Below, in pieces: positions 29,045-35,812 of a stretch of DNA of 40,348 nucleotides (its first letter is position 1; the number at the start of each line of letters is the position of its first letter). The notes beneath the pieces were generated by a model. The model had not been told where the DNA came from. It made no database searches and saw only the letters and a program-made list of their open reading frames with translations. This DNA is from Thermoleophilaceae bacterium. GTDB lineage: Bacteria > Actinomycetota > Thermoleophilia > Solirubrobacterales > Thermoleophilaceae. The translations under genes were made by a program, and so were the position numbers. Location: assembly GCA_036378175.1 (NCBI GenBank), contig DASUWY010000003.1:1-40348 (forward strand). Direction: 5' to 3'.

Positions 29045-32034
29045 GCGACCGTCCTGGGCGCCGGCTCGAGCCGGTCGGCGATATGGGCGCCGTAGTGCGT
29101 GTCGCGGTCGCGGACCCGCAGCACGAGCACCGCGATGTCGTCGCTCGTCGGGCCCTCCCGGAACTCCAGCACGTCGTTCTCGATGCGCTCGGCGATTGCC
29201 GCGGCGTCAAGGCCAGCACAGGTCTTCAGGAGGTCCACGAGCCGCTCCTCGCCGAACAGGCCCGCCGCCGACCGCGCCTCCGACACGCCGTCCGTGTAGA
29301 AGACGAGCGAATCGCCGGCAGCGAGCTCGATCGTCTCGTCGACCACCTCCGGGTCGGAAACGAACCCGATCAGGGTGCCGGGCCTGCCCGCCTCCTCCAC
29401 CGAACCGTCGCGGTGAAGCAGCAGCGGCAGCGGGTGGCCGCCCACGCCGAGCGTCATCCGCACCCTCCCGTCTTTGGCCGGCTCGACCGACGCGTACGCC
29501 ACCGTGAGGAAGCGATCGCCCTCGGGCTGGAGGACCATCGCCTCGTTGAGCACGCCGAGCACGTGGCTCGGAAGGCTGTTCGTCAGAGATGCCGTGCGAA
29601 GGGTGTAGCGCGCGAGCCCGGTGACCACGGCCGCGCGTGGACCCTTCCCGCGCACGTCGCCGATTGCCACGCCCCAGGTGGACTCGCCGCTGCGGTAGAT
29701 GTCGTAGAAGTCGCCTCCCACCTCGGTGGCCTCGCCAGCCGCAAGGTAGCGCGCCGCGATGTCGAGGCCCGGGATGTCGGGCAGCCGCTCCGGCATGAGG
29801 CTGCGCTGGAGCGTGTCCGCGATGTAGCTGCGCTCGCCGTAGAGGCGGGCGTTGTCCACCGCCGTGCCCGCCCGCGCCGCCAGGTCCTCGGCAAGCGCCA
29901 GGTCGTCTTCGTCGAACAGCAGGTCTGACTCGGCCACGGCGAACGTGATCGCGCCGAGCGTGCGCTCGCGCCCGAGCAGCGGGACCACCATCGCCGAGCG
30001 CAATCCGAGCGTGCGGATCAGGCGTAGATGCTCCTCGTCCTGAGCCACTGCGACCAGCAGCTCCTCCGGGATCTCACGGATGAGCTCCGAGGTGCCGGTC
30101 CGCACGGCCCTCAGCGCGCCGCGGTTCGGATCTGGCTGCGCCGGATAGCGGCGCTCGATCTCCGCCACGAGTCGCTCCTTGGCGGGGTCAACGTGCGCGA
30201 TCGCGAGTCGCTGCAGGGAACCATCCGGCGCGACCATGTCGATCGCGCACCAGTCCGCCAGGTTTGGGACGGCGATGCGCACCAGGTTCCGCAGCGTGAC
30301 CTCGTACTCGAGGCTGGAGCTCAGCACTGACTGGGCCTCCGCCAGGAACGACGCCCGCCTCGCGGTGCGCTCGGTGGCAAGCCGCGCCTCCTGCTCCATC
30401 CGCAGCGCCTCGGCGCGCTGGGCCTCGATCCGCTTCCGCTCGCTGATGTCGCGGCTGATCACCGAGGCGCCGATGATCGTGCCTGCGGGATCACGAATGG
30501 GGGACACCGTGAGCGACACGTCGACCATGCTGCCGTCCTTGCGCACGCGGCGGGTCTCGTAGTGCTCCACGCGCTCGTCGCGCAGCACGGCCTCGAAGAT
30601 CTCGACTTCCTCGCCCGCTCGGTCCTCGGGGATGAGGATCGCGATGGACTGGCCGATCGCTTCCTCGGCCGTGTAGCCGTAAAGCCGCTGGGCGCCGATG
30701 TTCCAGCTGCGGATGATCAGGTCGTGGTCCTTGCTGAGAATCGCGTCATCGGAGGACTCCACGATCGCCGCCAACCGGTTGCGCAGCTCCTCGGCCTCGT
30801 GCCGCTCGCTGAGGTCGCGGAGGTAGCCCGTGAACATGGGCGGCTCCACGTCGATCGAGGTGATCGTGAGCTCCACGGGCAGCTCGCTCCCGCCCTTCCG
30901 CATGGCCCGCATCTCCACTCGCTGGTCGAGCATCCGCGGCTCGCGTGTGGCGAGGTAGCGGGCAAGCCCGCGCCTGTGCTTCTCCCGCAGATCGGGCGGG
31001 ACGATGAGCGCGGCCAGCTCCTGTCCGATCGCCTCCCGTGCGGTGTATCCGAAGGTGCGCTCGGCGGCCGGGTTGAATTCCACGACCTTTCCGTCGCTGT
31101 CCATCGTCACGATGCAGTCGAGCGCGGACTGCACCACGGCGCTCTTTCGGGCATCGCTCTCGTGCACGGCCTCCTTGGCCAGGCTCCGTTCCACGTGCTC
31201 GCCGAGCTGGCTGCCGAGCGCATCCATGAGGTCGAGCAGCTGGCCATCGGGCTCGCGGGGCGTCGTGGCGAGGTATTCGATGGCGCCCAGGATGCCGCTC
31301 GAGCTGCGGATGGGGAAGGCGAACGCCGCTCGCAGCCCCGCCTCCCTCGCGGCGGCCGCCCGGGGGAAGTTCTCGTCCTGAGTGACGTCGAACACCCACA
31401 CCGGCCGCCCGGCCGCCCACACGCGGCCCGGCAGCCCGACGCCGCGGTTGAGCGTGGCGCCGCGCGAGGCGTCGAGGAACTCGCCTGCCTCAACTTCCGC
31501 CGACTGCAGCGCGTCCACGCAGCGGATCACGTCTGCCTGCTGGTCGACCGTCCACAGCGCGCCGAACGCCCAGCCGAGCTGCTGGCCGAGGACGGCCAGC
31601 AGCTTCGGCGTGGCCTCAACCAGGCTGTCGGTGGACGTGAGGATCCTCGCCACGGCGGCCTGCGCGGTGAGCAGGTCGGCAGTTCGCTCGCGGTCCTGGC
31701 GGATGCCGGCGATCCAGATGGCCATGCCACCGCCCACCGCCACGATCAGGAGGCGCGTGAGGTGCTGCCCGTTGAGGAAATAGTCATGGGGGACACCGAG
31801 CAGCAGGGCCGCCGCGAATGCGATCATCGCCACCACCGCCACGTCGCGCGGGCGGCTGCGGGTGGCGGCCACGAGCGGGCCGAGGATCAGGAGGCCGAGC
31901 GGCACGGCACTCGTCCAGACGAAGCCGTTCAGGACGGCGATCAGGCCGGTGACTGCGAGCCCGGCGGCCGCGCCCTGAAGCGAGCGCGCACGCGCTGAGC
32001 CTTCTCCGGCCCGGGGGTCCCCCGGCCGGGCCAC
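29041..32034 (-). CDS. Membrane multi-sensor PP2C (SpoIIE/RsbU-type) phosphatase
   Basis: About 997 residues from GTG 32034. The start is uncertain: the frame stays open to a GTG at 32175 that overlaps the sulfurtransferase gene, and TTG 32067 is another option. N-terminal hydrophobic helices (AGLAVTGLIAVLNGFVW, VPLGLLILGPLVAA, VVAMIAFAAALLLGV, LIVAVGGGMAIWIAG) precede a GAF domain and two PAS domains (MDSDGKVVEFNPAAERTFGY; IIRSWNIGAQRLYGY). A second GAF and a C-terminal SpoIIE phosphatase follow (GGDFYDIY, GDVRGKGPRAAVVTG, GVGGHPLPLLLHRDG, FYTDGVSEAR, TSDDIAVLVLRV). It should dephosphorylate an anti-anti-sigma-type protein or similar target in response to sensed signals. No partner sigma factor is in the window. 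It is followed by a coupled small membrane protein. Confidence 0.93.
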   Translation of the reverse strand: MARPGDPRAGEGSARARSLQGAAAGLAVTGLIAVLNGFVWTSAVPLGLLILGPLVAATRSRPRDVAVVAMIAFAAALLLGVPHDYFLNGQHLTRLLIVAVGGGMAIWIAGIRQDRERTADLLTAQAAVARILTSTDSLVEATPKLLAVLGQQLGWAFGALWTVDQQADVIRCVDALQSAEVEAGEFLDASRGATLNRGVGLPGRVWAAGRPVWVFDVTQDENFPRAAAAREAGLRAAFAFPIRSSSGILGAIEYLATTPREPDGQLLDLMDALGSQLGEHVERSLAKEAVHESDARKSAVVQSALDCIVTMDSDGKVVEFNPAAERTFGYTAREAIGQELAALIVPPDLREKHRRGLARYLATREPRMLDQRVEMRAMRKGGSELPVELTITSIDVEPPMFTGYLRDLSERHEAEELRNRLAAIVESSDDAILSKDHDLIIRSWNIGAQRLYGYTAEEAIGQSIAILIPEDRAGEEVEIFEAVLRDERVEHYETRRVRKDGSMVDVSLTVSPIRDPAGTIIGASVISRDISERKRIEAQRAEALRMEQEARLATERTARRASFLAEAQSVLSSSLEYEVTLRNLVRIAVPNLADWCAIDMVAPDGSLQRLAIAHVDPAKERLVAEIERRYPAQPDPNRGALRAVRTGTSELIREIPEELLVAVAQDEEHLRLIRTLGLRSAMVVPLLGRERTLGAITFAVAESDLLFDEDDLALAEDLAARAGTAVDNARLYGERSYIADTLQRSLMPERLPDIPGLDIAARYLAAGEATEVGGDFYDIYRSGESTWGVAIGDVRGKGPRAAVVTGLARYTLRTASLTNSLPSHVLGVLNEAMVLQPEGDRFLTVAYASVEPAKDGRVRMTLGVGGHPLPLLLHRDGSVEEAGRPGTLIGFVSDPEVVDETIELAAGDSLVFYTDGVSEARSAAGLFGEERLVDLLKTCAGLDAAAIAERIENDVLEFREGPTSDDIAVLVLRVRDRDTHYGAHIADRLEPAPRTVA

Positions 32035-32096
32035 TACCGGCGTGCCGCTCTCTACCCCGAACCTCAAGAAGTCACATTCCGGAGCACTCCACGCGA

Positions 32097-32117
32097 GTAC
32101 CCCTGCGGGGATGGTAC
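32097..32117. terminator. Hairpin between the sulfurtransferase and phosphatase genes
   Basis: GTACC (32097-32101) and GGTAC (32113-32117) enclose CC/GG, giving a short stem just after the leftward sulfurtransferase stop (32129). Position suggests termination, which favours the downstream starts (32034 or 32067) for the phosphatase. Short arms keep confidence low. Confidence 0.35.
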
Positions 32118-32128
32118 CCCGCTCGACG

Positions 32129-32953
32129 TCAGGCGCCGCCGGTCTCCACCTCGCCGCCCCTCGCACACCATTCACTCCACGACCCCGGGTAGAGGCGAGC
32201 CGGCAGGCCGGCGATCTCGGCCGCGAGCACCACGGTGCAGGCGCTCACGCCCGAGCCGCAGTACGCGACTATCTCCTCGGAGCCGCCTGCGCCCGCCCGC
32301 TCAAGACGTTCGCGCAGCTCGTGCCGGGGGAGATACCGGCCTCCCGGGGCGAGTTCGCCGAACGGCACGTTCGCCGCACCCGGGATGTGCCCGGCCAGCG
32401 GGTCGATCGGCTCGCTGCGGCCCGCGTAGCGCTCCGGCGCGCGCGCGTCCACCAGCCGCGGGCGAGTGCGTTCCAGCTCGGCCGCGTCCGCGGTGTCGCC
32501 GCCGCGCGGGCTCGCGGCGAAATCGCCGGGATCGAGGTGCTCTTCGCCTTCCACGAACTCACCTCCGGCGGCGCGCCAAGCGGCCGCGCCGCCATCCAGT
32601 ACCGCCACGCTGTCGAGGCCGAAGTGACGGAGCAGCCACCACAGGCGCGCCGCGCCGCCCTCACCCGCCTCGTCGTAGGCCACCACGCGGGTGTCGTTCG
32701 AGATGCCCGCGGCCCGTGCGGCGCTCTCGAAGCGATCCATCGCCGGCAGCGGGTGACGGCCGCGGGGGCCCGGCGGGTCCGACAGGTCGCTGTCCAGATC
32801 GAGGAAGGCGGCGCCGGGAATGTGTCCCTCCGTGTAGGCCGCGCGCCCCGCGCCTGGTTGGCCAAGCTTCCAGCGGCAATCCACGACGCGCACGCCCGGG
32901 TCGGTCAGCTCGCGCTGCAACCAGTCCAGATCCACGAGTGGCCCGAAGCTCAT
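32129..32953 (-). CDS. Two-domain sulfurtransferase (rhodanese / 3-mercaptopyruvate type)
   Basis: A 274-residue tandem rhodanese. The N-terminal structural domain (VVDCRWKLGQPGAGRAAYTEGHIPGAAFLDLDSDL, AYDEAGEGGAARLWWLLRHFG, VLDGGAAAWRAAGG) lacks a catalytic Cys. The C-terminal domain carries RPRLVDARAPERYAG, GHIPGAANVPF and the active loop CGSGVSAC with Cys232, the form typical of 3-mercaptopyruvate or thiosulfate sulfurtransferases. It transfers sulfane sulfur to thiols or cyanide; donor not distinguishable here. The start is only 21 bp from the divergent alcohol dehydrogenase start. Confidence 0.93.
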   Translation of the reverse strand: MSFGPLVDLDWLQRELTDPGVRVVDCRWKLGQPGAGRAAYTEGHIPGAAFLDLDSDLSDPPGPRGRHPLPAMDRFESAARAAGISNDTRVVAYDEAGEGGAARLWWLLRHFGLDSVAVLDGGAAAWRAAGGEFVEGEEHLDPGDFAASPRGGDTADAAELERTRPRLVDARAPERYAGRSEPIDPLAGHIPGAANVPFGELAPGGRYLPRHELRERLERAGAGGSEEIVAYCGSGVSACTVVLAAEIAGLPARLYPGSWSEWCARGGEVETGGA

Positions 32954-32974
32954 CTGCCGCCATCATTGCGCGAG

Positions 32975-33967
32975 ATGAGGGCGATGGTGCTCGACATGCC
33001 AGGCACGCCCCTCCAGCTGAGGGACGTGCCCGTGCCCGAGCCGGGCCGTGGCGAGCTGCTCATCCGCGTGGACGTCTGCGGGGTATGCCGCACCGACCTG
33101 CACGTGGTGGACGGTGAGCTGCCGGACCCGAAGCTGCCCCTGATCCCCGGGCATCAGATCGTGGGACGAGTGGCCTCGCTGGGGGAGGGCTGCACGCTCC
33201 ACGCCGAGGGCGACCGCGTGGGGGTTCCGTGGCTCGGCGCCACCGACGGCACGTGCCGCTACTGCCTAAGGGGCCGCGAGAACCTCTGCGACAACGCCCG
33301 CTTCACGGGCTATCAGCTCGACGGCGGCTACGCCGAGTGGGCGGTGGCGCGCGAGGACTTCTGCTTCGCGATCCCGGTGGGATATCCGGATCTACAGGCG
33401 GCGCCACTCCTGTGCGCGGGCCTGATCGGGTGGCGCTCGCTGCGAATGACCGGCGACGCCGAGCGCCTCGGCCTCTACGGCTTCGGAGCGTCCGCCCACA
33501 TCATCTGCCAGGTGGCGGCCCACCAGGGGCGGCGCGTGTTCGCCTTCACCCGCGAGGGCGATGACGCCGCACGGGCTCTCGCGCTCGAACTGGGCGCCGA
33601 GTGGGCGGGCGACTCGATGGCGCCCGGCCCGGAGGAGCTCGACGCCGCCATCATCTTCGCGCCCGTCGGCACCCTCGTGCCGGCGGCGCTCAGGGCAAGC
33701 GCAAAGGGCGCCACGGTCGTCTGCGCCGGCATCCACATGAGCGACATCCCAACCTTCCCCTACGAGATCCTCTGGGGCGAACGCAACGTGCAGTCAGTGG
33801 CGAACCTCACCCGCCAGGACGGCATCGAGTTCATGCACTTGGCGCCGAAGGTGCCGGTGAAAACGGAGGTTGAGGCTTTTTCGCTGGAGCAGGCGACCGA
33901 GGCGCTGGCAAAGCTGCGCCGCGGCGATGTGGTGGGCGCGGTTGCGCTGGTGACTGGTGACCAGTGA
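32975..33967 (+). CDS. Zinc-dependent alcohol dehydrogenase
   Basis: A 330-residue medium-chain dehydrogenase from ATG 32975 (ATG 32984 is an alternative with a better-placed GAGGG). The catalytic zinc site is intact: VCGVCRTDLHVVDGE, LIPGHQIVGRV and, later, LLCAGLIGWRSL. The structural zinc lobe reads ATDGTCRYCLRGRENLCD, so the first of the four usual Cys ligands is Asp. The Rossmann part is GLYGFGASAHIICQVAAHQG, matching the single-chain AdhA-like subgroup. It probably reduces aldehydes or oxidises alcohols with NAD(P). Divergent from the sulfurtransferase; no operon partner downstream (the next gene converges). Confidence 0.92.
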   Translation: MRAMVLDMPGTPLQLRDVPVPEPGRGELLIRVDVCGVCRTDLHVVDGELPDPKLPLIPGHQIVGRVASLGEGCTLHAEGDRVGVPWLGATDGTCRYCLRGRENLCDNARFTGYQLDGGYAEWAVAREDFCFAIPVGYPDLQAAPLLCAGLIGWRSLRMTGDAERLGLYGFGASAHIICQVAAHQGRRVFAFTREGDDAARALALELGAEWAGDSMAPGPEELDAAIIFAPVGTLVPAALRASAKGATVVCAGIHMSDIPTFPYEILWGERNVQSVANLTRQDGIEFMHLAPKVPVKTEVEAFSLEQATEALAKLRRGDVVGAVALVTGDQ

Positions 33968-33979
33968 CCGGCCTGCGCC

Positions 33980-34765
33980 CTAGGCGGCGCGCCGGTACGT
34001 GCGCGCCTGCTGCCGGCGAAGCTCGCCCCGCCTGAATCCCTCGAGCGCCTCCGCCGTGGCCCGGTAGGCCTGCCCCGACACCGCCATCCCGCAATGGCTC
34101 GCCTGGATCTCCACGTGCTCAGCGGCGGGGTCGAGGCATGAGTGCCAGTCGACGATTCCATCGCTGCGCGAGTAGATGGACACGTAGCCCACGCCATTGG
34201 GGAAGTCCGCGTGCATGTCCTCCCAGAAGCTCTCGCAGCAGCGGCCGTTGCGGCATGAGTGCCTGAACAGCCCAGGCGCGCCGAGCGTGCCGAGCGCGCC
34301 CACGGCGAGCACCGGCAGGGCCACCAGCGGATGCACGGCCAGCGGATCGAGCTGGGGCGAGCCGAGCGTGACGATCCCGGACACCAGGTCGGGCCGGCGG
34401 ATCGCGATCACCTTCGCGAAATTGCCGCCGCGGCTCTGGCCGACGATCGCCACCTTCTGCTCGCAACACTCCGCCATCACCTCGACCCGCTCCTCGAGGC
34501 GCGCGACGGCCGCCTCGGAGCAGTCGATGTTCGAGCGGATCCCGGCCTTGCGCGTGTGGTGGCCGGTGCGGCGCAGCCACTGGGTCATGAGGCCGAGAGA
34601 GTCGTCGCCGGCGAGGAAACCGGGGATCAGCATCACGGGCTGCCCCGCCGCGTCCGTCACGCCCTCGCCCTTGAAGACCGGGTCCCTGAGCAGAGAAGCG
34701 ACCTCCAGTCCCAGTCGGCCCTCACGCCAAATTGGCGGCGCTGCAAAAGGTGACGGCACTCTCAT
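33980..34765 (-). CDS. Alpha/beta-hydrolase (lipase-like)
   Basis: About 261 residues from ATG 34765 (the frame continues to GTG 34819). Core elements are VMLIPGFLAGDDSLGLM (oxyanion-hole region), the nucleophile elbow AIVGQSRGGNFAKVIA with Ser in GQSRG, VTLGSPQLDP, an acid region YSRSDGIVDW and His in ASHCGMAVSGQAY. The PGFLAGD opening and single-chain size recall cytoplasmic triacylglycerol lipase or esterase-like proteins. Cys-rich segment SCRNGRCC is unusual and may form disulfide or metal contacts. No signal peptide from this start. It converges on the alcohol dehydrogenase and diverges from the quinone oxidoreductase. Confidence 0.82.
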   Translation of the reverse strand: MRVPSPFAAPPIWREGRLGLEVASLLRDPVFKGEGVTDAAGQPVMLIPGFLAGDDSLGLMTQWLRRTGHHTRKAGIRSNIDCSEAAVARLEERVEVMAECCEQKVAIVGQSRGGNFAKVIAIRRPDLVSGIVTLGSPQLDPLAVHPLVALPVLAVGALGTLGAPGLFRHSCRNGRCCESFWEDMHADFPNGVGYVSIYSRSDGIVDWHSCLDPAAEHVEIQASHCGMAVSGQAYRATAEALEGFRRGELRRQQARTYRRAA

Positions 34766-34870
34766 CCAGCCTGAGGCTCCCCCGAAAAACGTCTGGTCTA
34801 ACCGAAAACCGTCGCGCACCCTATCGGGGGGATCGGCGGGAAGCGGCCCCGATCCGTAGCATGCCGCCGC

Positions 34871-35812
34871 ATGCGAGCGGTCACGGTGGAAGACGGAAAC
34901 CTGCGTGTGGACGAGCGGCCGGACCCCAAACCGGGGAAGGGCGAGATACTCGTTTCTGTGCGCGCGGCCGGCCTGAACGGGGCAGACATGATGCAGCGGA
35001 AAGGCCGCTATCCGGCGCCGCCCGGTTCACCTCCTGACATTCTCGGCCTGGAGCTGGCCGGGGAGGTGGCGGCGCTCGGCGACGGCGTGACCCGCTTCAA
35101 GGAGGGCGACCGCGTGATGGCCATCGTCGGCGGGGGCGGTCAGGCTGAGCTGGCCGTTCTCCACGAGCGCGTGGCGATGCCGGTGCCCGAGTCGCTCGAC
35201 TGGCCGTCCGCGGGAGGCACGCCGGAGGTCTTCACGACTGCGCACGACGCCCTCTTCACGCAGGCCCGTCTCCAGGCGGGCGAGCGCCTGCTCGTGCACG
35301 GCGCCGCGGGCGGCGTGGGCACGGCCGCGGTCCAGCTCGGCCGCGCGGCCGGCGCGCGCGTGACGGCCACGGTGCGCAACGAGTCACACCGCGGCAAGGT
35401 GGCGGAACTCGGCGCCGAGGTGATCCCGCCGGAGGGGTTCGAGGAGCATGGCCCGTTCGACGTGATCCTCGAGCTGGTCGGCGCGCCGAACCTGCCGGGG
35501 AACCTTCAGTCGCTCGCCACGCTCGGCCGCATCGTGATCATCGGCATCGGCGCCGGGGCCAAGGCGGAGATCCACCTTGCGGCTCTGATGGGCACGCGCG
35601 GCAGCATCCGCGGCTCGACCCTCCGCGCCCGCCCACTCGAGGAGAAGGCGGCCGCGATGCGCGCGATGGAGCGCCATGTGCTGCCGCTGTTCGACGCCGG
35701 CGAGCTCACCGTCCCGATCGCAGGGGCCTTCCCGCTGGAAGAGGCAGAGAAGGCCTACGAGCGCTTCGAGCAGGGCGGAAAGCTCGGCAAGATCGTGCTC
35801 GTAATCGGCTAG
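34871..35812 (+). CDS. NADPH:quinone oxidoreductase family (MDR) protein
   Basis: A 313-residue zinc-free medium-chain reductase. The N-terminal catalytic domain has LNGADMMQRKGRYPAPPGSP and ILGLELAGEVAALGDGV. The nucleotide-binding domain has LLVHGAAGGVGTAAVQLGRAAGA. C-terminal FPLEEAEKAYERFEQGGKLGKIVL completes the PIG3/QOR-type pattern. It probably reduces quinones or alpha,beta-unsaturated carbonyls with NADPH. It converges on the GGDEF-EAL gene with a 4-bp CTAG overlap of the two stop codons (35809-35812), so it has no separate terminator. Confidence 0.92.
   Translation: MRAVTVEDGNLRVDERPDPKPGKGEILVSVRAAGLNGADMMQRKGRYPAPPGSPPDILGLELAGEVAALGDGVTRFKEGDRVMAIVGGGGQAELAVLHERVAMPVPESLDWPSAGGTPEVFTTAHDALFTQARLQAGERLLVHGAAGGVGTAAVQLGRAAGARVTATVRNESHRGKVAELGAEVIPPEGFEEHGPFDVILELVGAPNLPGNLQSLATLGRIVIIGIGAGAKAEIHLAALMGTRGSIRGSTLRARPLEEKAAAMRAMERHVLPLFDAGELTVPIAGAFPLEEAEKAYERFEQGGKLGKIVLVIG

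Noticed and set aside
32042..32974. Long 5' extension of the alcohol dehydrogenase frame
   Set aside because: It is antisense to the sulfurtransferase gene; the dehydrogenase fold starts at 32975.
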